From Paragonimus westermani (taxonomy: Eukaryota; Platyhelminthes; Trematoda; Plagiorchiida; Troglotrematidae): a stretch of 64,000 nt of DNA. Below the pieces are notes generated by a model. That model ran no database searches, was not told where the DNA came from, and was given only the letters and a program-made list of their open reading frames with translations. The stretch is taken from positions 25,662 through 89,661 of the forward strand of contig QNGE01003235.1 of assembly GCA_008508345.1 (NCBI GenBank), read 5' to 3'. Below, piece by piece: positions 49,478 through 60,336 of the stretch (position 1 is the first letter of the stretch; the number at the start of each line of letters is the position of its first letter). A program made the translations under genes and the position numbers.

Positions 49478-50292
49478 CTGGTACTTTGCTATGAAAAGGC
49501 ACCTGACAGCAAATGTCACCTTACTAGCTTTTATCAAGGGCGTTGCTTGAGTAAAAAATCGTGTACTGTTCAAAGTGTAAATGACTTCACGCCTTAACAG
49601 AGGCACAGGACAGAACTCAACATTACTTATGGGACGGGATGCGATGATGATGGTGAACGTTTCTAACTTAAGTACATCGAATACCCATTAGTGCCTCACA
49701 GCACAAACCAGCTTTGTGTTTGGCACAGACTGCGATGCTACTGAAACAAAAATGAACAAATGTACTGTTGAAGTCTCATTTCGTTTGATTTGAGGTCCCG
49801 ATGAAATCAACGTGGCAGGCGGTCCTGCTCTGAACAGATTTCCGGCCACCGTTTACGAATGAATGGTGCGTGATATGTAAATCCTATGTGAAATGCTTTG
49901 ATACATACTCCGTCGGCCTACTACAGGGGAGTTTGATTTCATCCTACATTCCGCCCTAGGTGGCGGATTATTTACGGGGCTTCAAAGATGTCTTTCAGGG
50001 TCGGGAATTTGTTAGCTTCAGCGAGTTCAGAATTTGGTTAGATAGACACATGAAGGATGACAACGTTTTGTGCGTGCTTGGTTCAAGCAAAATTTTAGGC
50101 AGTGAACGCTTCTGGTATGGTTATCTGAATGTGACTTCTGTTAAGTTTACGTGGTAGATGGTGTTCCCAAGTATAAAATACCAGCGACGTAAAAGCGGGG
50201 TCCGTGGATTACGACGTTATTGGTAAGCTCAGTTCCCATTCTTCCCAGTGCACAGTTCCTGCGAGACATGCTGTCAATCACGCTTTCACGTG
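49156..50292. repeat. 1137-bp near-identical duplication, first copy
   Basis: Matches 50431-51567 at constant offset 1275. I found one substitution by eye (CTTCCGAGG against CTTCTGAGG). It ends immediately before a single N at 50293. It contains an LTR (49156-49477) and the first part of a MULE transposase (from 49960). In this copy the transposase is cut at 50292. Confidence 0.93.
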
Positions 50293-50293
50293 N

Positions 50294-50404
50294 CAGCTTC
50301 GCCCGGTCCGCCTTCACTCCGACCGCCTCCGCCACATCCTCGAAGTCCTCCAGGAAACTCCGAACATCCCCATTCTCAAACGGCTGCGGCCACGGGATAT
50401 TCAT
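50294..50404 (-). pseudogene. Gypsy Gag N-terminus, minus strand
   Basis: From Met at 50404 the minus frame reads MNIPWPQPFENGDVRSFLED and continues with FEDVAEAVGVKADRAKL up to the N at 50293. The pattern P-F-x-N-G-D-x-x-x-F-L-x-D-F-E is the start of the Gag capsid domain in flatworm Gypsy elements. It starts shortly after the PBS. Only about 37 codons are present because the sequence is interrupted by the N. This is a different family from the CsRn1-like copy at 32 kb. Confidence 0.7.
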
Positions 50405-50410
50405 CCTTGT

Positions 50411-50428
50411 ATCCTGGTCACGACACCA
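50411..50428 (-). promoter_or_regulatory. Primer-binding site of the minus-strand Gypsy element
   Basis: On the minus strand TGGTGTCGTGACCAGGAT starts with TGG, the complement of tRNA CCA, and lies two bases from the LTR end at 50431. I cannot name the priming tRNA with confidence; it is not the tRNA-Trp type seen at 32181. Confidence 0.65.
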
Positions 50429-50430
50429 AC

Positions 50431-50752
50431 TGTTGTGAACCCAGAAGGCGGATGACACAAAGGTTACTTTATCGGAGAAACCAACACACTATTTAAGCGT
50501 CTGAGCACGACTAGAAACGGAAACACTCATTTGCACATCATACTCTTCTGAGGATACTCCAGTCGCTTTAGACACCATTTATCAATTCCGTCGTGTAGCG
50601 AAAGCCATTATATGTCATTCTGCCCTCCAACGACCCATCCCGTATCTCTGTCGTATTTATCACGCGATTATCTCGATCCTCGATCATCTCGATCCATGCT
50701 GCTACTGAATAGTGGTGTGAATAGTATGGTGCGACCGTGTCTCCTCACTACA
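50431..50752 (-). mobile_element. 5' LTR of the minus-strand Gypsy element, second copy
   Basis: The same 322-bp LTR as at 49156-49477, here joined on its left to PBS and gag, so it is the 5' LTR in element sense. It is followed on the right by CTGG and by the same flank as the first copy. No 3' LTR or interior beyond about 137 bp is present because the sequence stops at the single N. Confidence 0.75.
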
Positions 50753-51567
50753 CTGGTACTTTGCTATGAAAAGGCACCTGACAGCAAATGTCACCTTACT
50801 AGCTTTTATCAAGGGCGTTGCTTGAGTAAAAAATCGTGTACTGTTCAAAGTGTAAATGACTTCACGCCTTAACAGAGGCACAGGACAGAACTCAACATTA
50901 CTTATGGGACGGGATGCGATGATGATGGTGAACGTTTCTAACTTAAGTACATCGAATACCCATTAGTGCCTCACAGCACAAACCAGCTTTGTGTTTGGCA
51001 CAGACTGCGATGCTACTGAAACAAAAATGAACAAATGTACTGTTGAAGTCTCATTTCGTTTGATTTGAGGTCCCGATGAAATCAACGTGGCAGGCGGTCC
51101 TGCTCTGAACAGATTTCCGGCCACCGTTTACGAATGAATGGTGCGTGATATGTAAATCCTATGTGAAATGCTTTGATACATACTCCGTCGGCCTACTACA
51201 GGGGAGTTTGATTTCATCCTACATTCCGCCCTAGGTGGCGGATTATTTACGGGGCTTCAAAGATGTCTTTCAGGGTCGGGAATTTGTTAGCTTCAGCGAG
51301 TTCAGAATTTGGTTAGATAGACACATGAAGGATGACAACGTTTTGTGCGTGCTTGGTTCAAGCAAAATTTTAGGCAGTGAACGCTTCTGGTATGGTTATC
51401 TGAATGTGACTTCTGTTAAGTTTACGTGGTAGATGGTGTTCCCAAGTATAAAATACCAGCGACGTAAAAGCGGGGTCCGTGGATTACGACGTTATTGGTA
51501 AGCTCAGTTCCCATTCTTCCCAGTGCACAGTTCCTGCGAGACATGCTGTCAATCACGCTTTCACGTG
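50431..51567. repeat. 1137-bp near-identical duplication, second copy
   Basis: Counterpart of 49156-50292. Unlike the first copy it continues without a break into the rest of the transposase gene, and its left neighbour is Gypsy PBS/gag instead of the flank seen at 49100-49155. Confidence 0.93.
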
Positions 51568-52251
51568 GTTAGGAGAAAAACCGGGTTGGTTGTTAGCTCT
51601 TTCACACTGGAGCATAACCACGACATAACTGCCTTCCTGTGCAGTGCGCATCCGGCGATTCGTCGGCTCACACAAAGAAAATTGAACGACTCAAGGCGTC
51701 CTTTCGAGTACAACACACCAACTGTTGAGTTGAAGCAATACGCTACAGATGTTTATGGCAAGTATTTAACGACCAGGGATATTTGCAACGTCCGTCATCG
51801 GTTGAAATCCCCGGCAATAAGTAAGTGGATTAGCGTACATTAATGTTGCGGAAAGTCTGCTACAAATTCTGGAGCATATAGAGAAAAAAGATGTACTGCG
51901 TGTCATCAGAAACGACAACAATAGATACGCGCACATAATTTTCACACGGAGGCTAAAAGAGCAGCTATTCAAACGGTGCCCCGATGTTGCAAACGTCACT
52001 GTCACCCATGGGACCAACCAACACAAGTAGGTCCCCGATTACTTCACATTCACCGTCGTAGCCCGAAGCTATATCTGTCTCCGGTCACAGTCGGGATGGG
52101 ACATGGGCGACCCGTGATGTATGCCTATGTTCGAAGTGAGAAGCACACTTCCCTGCGCCATTCATTCGAGACATTCCGGGAGGTTTTGGGGGACCACACA
52201 CGTGTGAGAACGTTCGTGATGGATAAAATAGTTCCCCAAAAGCCAAAATGA
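51235..52251 (+). pseudogene. MULE-type (ZSWIM/FAR1-like) transposase relic
   Basis: Starts after an acceptor-like CCGCCCTAG. Pieces in order: FVSFSEFRIWLDRHMKD (N-terminal FAR1/ZSWIM-type region); after frame changes, LVVSSFTLEHNHDI, the typical HNH-bearing end of that DNA-binding domain; then HPAIRRLTQRKL and TTRDICNVRHRL. From 51842 a second frame reads VAESLLQILEHIEKKDVLRV and ends NVTVTHGTNQHK, where the first catalytic Asp of the DDE fold (normally DGTY) is His. From about 52090 MGHGRPVMYAYVRSEK and RTFVMDKIVPQ cover the region up to the second catalytic Asp. The rest of the DDE domain and any SWIM finger are absent. Mutator-like transposases cut and paste DNA. This copy has at least three frame breaks. 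Its first third is repeated at 49960-50292. Confidence 0.75.
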
Positions 52252-53255
52252 GATTCTAAACCAACCCTACCTCCTAATCGTTCATCCCCGTAGATTCAAC
52301 CTCCCTTGCTTCTGGCTGTTAATTGGACCTTAACCTAGATGGTTTCGTGGCATCGCGTCAATTCAGAAGTTGTACGAACAGCCAGTCTCCTGTCATTTTA
52401 CTCTACTTGAGTGGGGTTTGTATCACCCTTTCCGAGTTCGGCTCACCTCCGTTGTTTTGAAACCTGTTGACTGCTCTGAAGAGCTTTTTATCGCAAACTA
52501 CCTTACTATGTGATCGTAGTTCATCTTCAGCGTGTTTGATATCAAGTTGCAGTACGTTTCCAAGCAAGGATCAGCCGATCGAATGTGTTGAGGTTGGTTA
52601 GCTATTTACTCTATTTGCTAGACACTGCAGTGGCATTGCGGTCCAGTCTTGTTTTGAACGTTGGAGATCACTGGTTTGTTGCTACGCGTTGCTCAACGTC
52701 CTCGTGGAAGATCGTAAACGCAGTTTGCTTACTTGGGACCCTGGCAACGCCTTCGTGACTCATAATGAGGTCGGCGCAGCTGATATCACGAAATCCCTCC
52801 CGAAGAAATATCTCGACATCTGTACATCCCCTACCTCATTAGTCGCCTTGTAGCACGACGTTTGGGTAAATAATTTTCTCGCTACTCTCAGATCTAGTGA
52901 GCGCACTTTCCATGAGTAGAAAAGGATGCGTTTCAAATGTCTTACGCGGTCTATATGATGCCGCCATTCGGGTAGTTGGGTTCACCGGCTGGAAGAACGA
53001 TAAACTCGCTGTTATGCCCGTTGAGCTAGATGTTAATTAGTTGGTCAGCTGCCTGCATCATGTCACTTATAGGTTGTGACCAGAGATTCTCGATCTCCAG
53101 TTGCTTAAAGTCCGAAGACTCAATTTCTACGAACTTTTTCCTCCACAAGTCTTGTTCAGCAGCTCTTTGCTTTACTGGCTGACGGCAGCCGAAATGCTCG
53201 TGAAAAAGCTTTCCGAACGCCACCCTCCAACTTTTCACAGATCACAGTCTCCTTT
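52252..53255. other. Region without a supported gene
   Basis: The transposase similarity ends at about 52250 and no continuation was found. Only short frames are present. Confidence 0.35.
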
Positions 53256-53460
53256 TTTTGGTATTGATATGTTCACCGAGCTTGGCATTTGGGTTGCAAA
53301 CGTATCATCATCAGGTGAGATGACATCATCAGTGCGTAAGTGTTTCGGCCAGATTCAAAACTATAAGCTGAAACACTCACGCACTGATTATGTCACCTCG
53401 CTTGATGATGATACGTTTGCAACCCAAATGCCAAGCTCGGCGAACCTATCAATACCAAAA
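53256..53460. repeat. Long hairpin: inverted arms of about 93 bp
   Basis: 53256-53348 is the near-perfect reverse complement of 53368-53460, with a loop of about 19 bases. Shared blocks include GGTATTGATA, GAGCTTGGCATTTGGGTTGC and ACGTATCATCATCA. Only a few mismatches and one small length difference occur. This is the shape of a foldback element or MITE, or of a tail-to-tail pair of short repeats. The open frames here are translations of the palindrome. Confidence 0.9.
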
Positions 53461-53514
53461 CCATCAACCCGAGCTACGAACAAAAACACCAATGTTCCCA
53501 ACCATCAGAAAGTC

Positions 53515-53638
53515 TCATTTTTACAAGGTTGCTAATTATCAAAACGATTTACCTTCTGAGGTCGTTGGCTGCTTCTCTAAAGATCGCTTTGAACCTTCTT
53601 TACATCATCATTGGTTCGAAACTTTGTTTGTTTCCTAA
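53515..53638 (+). pseudogene. LINE ORF 3' tail
   Basis: The frame reads KVANYQNDLPSEVVGCFSKD and then RFEPSLHHHW. This is the closing motif V-x-N-x-W-N-x-L-P-x-E-V-V...F-K-x-x-L-D-x-H-W of CR1/jockey-like LINE polyproteins, with Trp changed to Gln. The same motif closes the LINE at 63.2 kb. Nothing further upstream is recognisable because the hairpin intervenes. Confidence 0.6.
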
Positions 53639-54399
53639 TCCTACTCTCATGTCGGCACTTATTACAAACCCCAAGAGCTGTATTCAGTTACCGTTTTTGA
53701 GATTAACAGATGCCTGATGGATAATGTAAAAACACAGTGGGTAGAGTTGGATGAAATGGGTCATTAATGTCGAATCAGCGTGTTAACCGCTGAATCGCCT
53801 TATCAGTTTCACCTGCTAGATAAACGGCGTATCTTATCCTGTTTTGGGTGACATTTTTACTGGCTCGATTTCGTGACCCTGATTTAAATAATGGGGAATG
53901 TCACCATGAACGGCCTTCGACTTGCGTTCAATAAACGTGACTCCTCTGAAACTGTCGTCCAAAAATTGTACCCAGTTTACTCTTGGTCATTTTGGGGGAC
54001 CCTACTGTAGCAACGTCAACGAATCGGTTCACTAATTCCAATGTCACCCACAGTCCAACAGACGGACAGAACGTTTCGTCGACGTATTCAAACGTGCTTC
54101 TCTGAAATCCCTTAGGGGGATATCTAAAGCAATTTCACATCAATTTCGGCTGACCTACCAGATGATGTCTAACAAGTTGTCAAACAATATCTAATCTACT
54201 GCGAAAGCCCTTAAGAACCGCGAACTGCAAACCACGATGACCACCGTGATCCCCACTAAGCTGCTATATCGATGGCAGTTTTCTTCAAACAGAAACGTTC
54301 CGCTACCAGCTGCATCAACACGCTATGCTTGCAATGATCGGTTTGCTCCCAACCAATGTGCCCAATGTGCAGTAACGAGATGCCGGAGCAAAATCCTTC

Positions 54400-54966
54400 A
54401 TGAAATGTCTGTTGTGTGAGACACTTGGGTCCGCCAGAGTAACCGGATCTGACCATAGAATTCTATCGATATGCAGAGTCCGCGGCCACCTGGCAAATAT
54501 ACCGCTTTACTTACTATCGCACATATACAAGCTGTCCGGAGAAGCAATCTTTTCTGAAGCAACAGTCTCATCTCCGCCATTCACCGATCAACACTTCCGC
54601 CTAGAATTCAGGTCAATAGGCAACACCGACCAAAACTTCTCATTCAGGTTAACCAAAAGAAGATCAGTTACTAACAACCTTCTTGGGGGATTTATCATAG
54701 ACTCTCTGGATCCCCGAAAACCTTCGCCTTACGAAAGCCTCACAGTGCTTTTGTATCAACCAAGTGACAAATTCGGCGCAGATATTCGATACTCTGCTTT
54801 CCATGAGCATTCGCGTCCTTTCGTTACCACTTCTGGTGTGTCGCCCACACTTTTGCTCCTTGAGTGGTACCTGGTTGCAATGTCGTTTACTTGTGCTTGG
54901 CTCACATTCGATCTTGTGTTCTTATTGGTCACTAACCTTGTAACTGAGGGCGCTGTGTTTAGATAA
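54400..54966 (+). CDS. Open frame of 188 codons, unknown
   Basis: The longest uninterrupted frame in this window outside recognised transposons. It has no Cys pattern beyond its start. The C-terminus has a hydrophobic stretch (SPTLLLLEWYLVAMSF and then LVFLLVTNLV) that could be one or two membrane helices, and the middle is polar (FRLTKRRSVTNNLLGGFIID). I recognise no domain. Length alone makes it worth a search, but chance or an unrecognised transposon remain possible. Confidence 0.22.
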   Translation: MKCLLCETLGSARVTGSDHRILSICRVRGHLANIPLYLLSHIYKLSGEAIFSEATVSSPPFTDQHFRLEFRSIGNTDQNFSFRLTKRRSVTNNLLGGFIIDSLDPRKPSPYESLTVLLYQPSDKFGADIRYSAFHEHSRPFVTTSGVSPTLLLLEWYLVAMSFTCAWLTFDLVFLLVTNLVTEGAVFR

Positions 54967-57009
54967 GATGATATAATAATATGCTTAGGGCCGGTCTTCT
55001 TGTCTTCTTCGTGTGTCAGCGTTGGGGTTTCGTGCTGGCTAGTGAGTTAAGGGTCATTCGTGCATGATTCTGCTGCATGATATTCGCTATTCGTTGTCAA
55101 CTGTCCAGTAATCTGCCTTGCCCTCATTCGTTAGTCTGTCATAGTCAGCCAAGGCGTTCCTGGACCTTATATGCAATCATAACGGCTAATGATAATAAGC
55201 TCTATTCACACCTGCTAGAGGTCTCGGTATGGACTCTCCGCTTAGACAGGCTACGGATGGCTGCGTTACTAAGGGTCCAAGGGTGATTTGCACCTGGTTC
55301 CGGCGTACGATGAACGTTGACCTTGGATAGGACTTCCTGGGTATCAAGTAGACATAAGTGGGCTCTGAGACGAAACCGTTTCAAATTTTACCGCGAAAAC
55401 TCAGAACACCAGTTTGGCAGCACCGTATCGTAGATCGCTTGATGATGCTGCTCTAAAACCTTGACAACCTTCCGGTAATGGGAGAAAGTTTTTCATTCTG
55501 GGGGCCGCAGAAAATGGTCTATTCCTTGTTTACGGTGCATTTTGCTCTTGTGAGCCACCAGTGAGACTTCTGTCACTATCTAATGTTTGTGTTGACGGCT
55601 TTCCCAATTGAAAGCTTTCCGTACGATGTGAAAATGGCAGTGAAGCCGCCGTTGACTCCTCCGAAATCTTAAACTCCATGCGATGTAACATTTGCCTCAC
55701 AAGTACCGCCGTACGTACTCAAGCTATCTTGTGTATGTAAATTTACCGCAAGCCACAAACATCAAAGTTAACGTGTTGGCGTAGTTACCGCAGTTTTACT
55801 GGTAGCTCTATAGTGGATCCGCCTCGTCTTTACCACTCTGGGCTACATTCCGAAGAACGACAGTGTTTTAGTCACGAGTGCGGATGCCCTCCAACAGTCC
55901 GAGGCTTGTTTGAATTCTGCTGTTCCACTGGAGTCTTCTTTGACATACGTTCTTTCTGGCAGCTGTTGTGCAGATTTACTAGAGACTACCTCATGTCCAG
56001 CAACTGGGCGTCTTCATTTGTTTTATCGAAGTCCGCTTGTGGACTTTGAGTAAATCAATAGAGGTTGTTCGCGTGCAAACTGGCTATCCCTTTATCGCAA
56101 CTACTCATCCAACTTGGTATAAGGCTAAGTGAACTATCGACGTAGAAATCGAAGAGGTGGGAACCAGCCTCGCGATACAAGACCAATTTCCTGCTTCGTT
56201 AACCAGATTCTGTCTGAGGAATAGACAATAGAATGAGCCTTGAAAATACCGTAGGGCTCACGGTAACTGTGAAATAATGCATAAGTTCCACAGTTTGTGA
56301 GGAAATGATGCCCCGTCAGATTGTGAACTGGGTAGTTCAAAATTAATTTACTGATTAACTCAACTCGTTTAGCCAAGTGTTTGTCACCAGCACTTCAAAG
56401 AAACCTAATGTAACGCAGCGTGCCGCTGTATCATTGGCGCCATTTTGGCTTTCGACCACGTAAGTCGTGGGTATGTCCTACTGGGTTTTTGGCTTACGCC
56501 TGATTTTGTTGCCATCCCTCACAGGTCGGTCATTGAAACCCTTATTCGGAAGGATGCTGTCTCCATGTGTCACCACGTTGAACAGGGTTAGTTTACGACT
56601 GTAACGAGCAGTCGAAGTCAGAACGTCCGGTCTGCATATTACACCACAACACGTCGGCAAAATTTGATTCTTACAAAATTTTTATTTCATGGTTGGTAAG
56701 TCTGAGCATTAATGGCACATAACTTATTAACATTGCTCCAACTAACGCAAAATTGCTCGTTCTGTGGTTGTAATAGATTAACTTAATTCTATGGAAACAC
56801 TTCGCATTTTTCACCTTGAAAATGCAGTGTTCTGGATGACATAATCACAAACCGGAAGTGCGTTATATTAACTGCAAGTTATCAACGGTATTTTTTTAGA
56901 TACGTCCACATGAGCCCATTTCAATATTCATACACCCACTTTCAGTCTCAGGCTGTGATGTTTAGGCATGGTCAGATAGTATTCAGAGTCATGGAAAGAA
57001 CAGTCTTCC

Positions 57010-57228
57010 ATGAACACTAGATTATTAGCTGCTCTACTATCTTTGTCGATAGGAGTGTTTGGGTACAAAGCACTGTGGACAACGGCAGTAGTTCGTCTTC
57101 GCCGTAAACTTCATCAATGGCGCACGGATCCAAAGAACGTCACTGTCACTCCCGTTTGCAAGGGATTTTATGAGGATAGAGAACTCATAAAAATAAAAAT
57201 TGCATACGTTTCTTCATTGTTGTTTTAA
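57010..57228 (+). CDS. Short frame with N-terminal signal-anchor
   Basis: 72 codons starting MNTRLLAALLSLSIGVFGYK, a good signal peptide or membrane anchor, followed by a basic segment (VRLRRKLHQWRTDPK) and one Cys. It ends at a stop after a T-rich tail, so the real exon, if any, probably ends earlier. It could be the first exon of a small membrane or secreted protein. No partner exon recognised. Confidence 0.2.
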   Translation: MNTRLLAALLSLSIGVFGYKALWTTAVVRLRRKLHQWRTDPKNVTVTPVCKGFYEDRELIKIKIAYVSSLLF

Positions 57229-57777
57229 TCCCCCATTATACAAATCTCACACTCTTAGTGCCTGGATGAAGTAATAAAATGGGAAGCATTATAAGCGTTC
57301 AGTTAGTTCTTATTATGAACAGCGCGTTATGATTAAAAACTGGTCCATCTCACTGGTATACAGTATGAACGTTATCCAAATAAGCCTTATACAATTATTT
57401 CCCCGGCTGATACGTTCTGTCGATTTGCATTGTAAACCCTATCTAAGCATTCTATGTGAAACAGTGTGAATATTCAGAGGAAACATGAACACGATACAAT
57501 GAAACACGTCTTCTTGGAGCGAGTGTTACATAGGGTTCACGATAACTTGGACGCAGTTTGAACGCGTCATCTTTGGCGATTGTACAATTGCTTTTCACAT
57601 CCGAAAATTAAACGAGCAGAAAAATGTGCATAGGCTTACAATGCTCAGCGACGAGGATGCTTACTCCTACGGGTCACGGTAAAATTTTGATATGACATGA
57701 AGAGTCCAAAGAATTTCGATATTCACAGACCTCCGAAATTATGTAAAATTAAGAAGCAAACAGATTTTGCTACACGA

Positions 57778-58545
57778 AACGACCGATTTTGCTGCTGTTT
57801 ACTGCGGATGTGAGGTTCCGTTTTCTCGTAAAGCCCTGCCCCGTTAGATAGACGGGGTAGCCGCAGGAAGTTCAATAGTTCCTATCTCAGCAGACTTTTA
57901 CATGCTGAATGTGAATAAGAACTGGCTACTCGTCATATCATAAGCGTCATATCGACATCATACTGATATTCAGTCGATTTAACCAGACGCCAGATAACCT
58001 GATGCAACGTCTAAATGGTTGTCATCCTAACCTGGAGGTTGCTTGTGAACTTAGGACAAAGAACTGCTCGTCATTCCTTGACCTTCTCATAAGTCACGGA
58101 GAAGACTGCTCGACTAGAAAAACTGCCTATAGGAAGCCCGTGTGAGGATGTCAGTAGGTAAACTTCAGCAGCTTCTCACCAGTGCGAAACAAACGATCAG
58201 TAGTTAAGATTGCATTCACAGGAGCAAGACAAATCTGAATCCTGGACAAAGTTGCGGTGGAACTAGAGTTGATAACTCCCGTCCTACTGTTAAACGGTTA
58301 CACACAGAAGGTTTATAGATGGGCACTGTAGACAGAAATGCACCATCTGAAGAAGTGGTTACTGTGGAGAAGAAGGCCTGTATAGATCTACTTTTTGAGG
58401 TTGATTATATCGTGCACCAAACATCAGGGCAGTTGGGAGTCCACATGCTTCCCTCCGAAACCGCCTCCTTCCTAGAAATAACGATTTCATTCAATCATAG
58501 TGAGCGTAACCATTGCGAACTGTCGCTATATTTCACCTGTTAGGC
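57778..58545 (+). pseudogene. Penelope-like element C: RT and linker relic
   Basis: Plus strand, several frames. At about 57845-57905 DGVAAGSSIVPISADFYM corresponds to DGVAMGSPLGPxLADIFM. At 57965-58135 PDNLMQRLNGCHPNLEVACE, SSFLDLLISHGEDCS and KTAYRKP follow the active site. At 58150-58315 VNFSSFSPVRNKRSVV and ELELITPVLLLNGYTQKVY form the thumb end. At 58345-58545 VEKKACIDLLFEVDYIVHQT starts the endonuclease linker. The YxDD box and the GIY-YIG domain itself are missing. Its sequence differs clearly from PLE A and B, so it represents a second PLE subfamily. Confidence 0.72.
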
Positions 58546-60336
58546 CTTTATTCCACTGTGCTCAATAATGAATTAGTGATTTTAACTGTTGAACCCGGAC
58601 GTCTAGTGGTTGTTCGAGCAAGGCATAGTCTTCTCGCAACGTCTATCACTATGCTGGATCCACGACATTCGCGTATATAGGTAACGAACCTCTATAAATT
58701 CTGAGCCCGTCAAGTAACCGATTCGGATCCAAAAAGGGAGACGGTAGTATTGGCGAGTTTCTCAGTAGTAAGGTGCCAATGTTCAAAAACAATATGACGA
58801 ACCAAATACCGGAAGACAACAACAAACCTCAAGATTGAATCCACCAAATATACACGTTCCGAGATTAACGGTTCGCGTAGATATGGTCAAATGTGACAGT
58901 CACGTAATGGCGAAGCGGTCGAGCGAAAATGGAACCAGGGTACATATAAAGAAAGGTCCAGCTAGGGAAAGTAAAGAAGAAAACTACGCGGAAACAAGTT
59001 TCTGCAAGCAAACGGTATCAAGATTTACCGATACATCAAGATCACCGTTTACGGAGAAATGGTTTGCCATGCGCGTAATTTGAGTAGCAGTGTCAGACCG
59101 CAAGAAAGGCTCGTAATCAGTATAGGCAATTCCAACATGACGAAACGAACCAATAATAAGGGGATAAATAGGGAAGAGAACGCGGCAATCAACGTTCTAT
59201 TGACACAACAATTATCAAACATTCAAGCAAGCAGCTATTTAAACAGTAACTACCTTTTTGATATCTGTCCTCCGATCTTCGGATATGAGAATGTTTATAG
59301 GTTGCCGTACACCCCAAGAATACTTTACAGCTTCCTCTACGTCGCACATGCTGTTGGTGTGTAACATGGTTGCTTTATGCACCCGTCTTTTGATTTGTCT
59401 TAGACGCAATCAGCAGGGAACTGCACGTTGATTTTGGGGCAAAAATTTTCCGTGTTAGCCATGTGCAAGGGGAGAATCCGGTTACAGCCAAACGCATTAT
59501 TATACCTTGGATGAACCAGTGTGTCGAGTAGAAGATTCACAACAGGAACTTCAAACAAGTGAACGTTCGACGCAGCTGGGCTAACTGTAGTCGTTTTCAC
59601 TCATAAGCTAACGTTTCCTCCGGTCAGTAGTGATCAGCCTATCGCCGCCACTTTGGATTGTGCTTGAAAAATTAATAAATTGCAGAGAAGGGTACATTTG
59701 CAGAACCCAGAGATGTTGGAGTTCTTGAATTAAGGAACATTTGTCCAAATAGGTGGGGTAATACCCACTACAGGAGAACAGCAATACTGCCGAAACACGT
59801 AAACGGCCAGTTCCTTCAGCTGACAGACACACTGTCGATTTACCTTGTGTAGTCGGGATCCCGTTGCGTCACTTTAACCCAAGATTCTCACGGTTTTGTA
59901 CCAACAGTCGCAATCAATCGAGATACGCCGGCTCTCCTTGTTCATAAACAACCGTTCGTGAATTTGACTCATATATCCACCGTCTCGCCCTCTCACGTGG
60001 CCCATCACGTCGGCCAACCTACTCAAGATGAACCTTATTGCCCTTACCCGCATATACGCGTCCACATATTCTCCTGTTCGAAAAGTATCTTCCACACCTG
60101 AACGCACGCATGTGATTAGTCACCAACTGCACATTCAGCCAGTTGGAACGCTCCAAGTGGACGTGAATAGACGCGGTAAATACGTGGGCATGCATAATGC
60201 AGTTGAACCCGGATTGGAGCACAGAGGATACTAATGGCTTCCCTCCACGTAGTGACAACAGAGTTGTCAACTAAGACACCACTGCACACCAATATACCAC
60301 CCACACATTCATAGTATCACATCTGATCCGCACAGC
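58546..60336. other. Region without a supported gene
   Basis: Contains a purine-rich stretch around 58820-59230 with frames of 82 and 101 codons (58835-59083 and 59059-59364), neither recognised. Opposed short frames at 59.9-60.3 kb are shadows of one another. Confidence 0.3.

Larger units (their letters stand above)
53640..57777. other. Region without a recognised gene
   Basis: No transposon motif found. Two frames stand out and are listed separately (54400-54966 and 57010-57228). Other frames are at most 80 codons. Confidence 0.3.
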
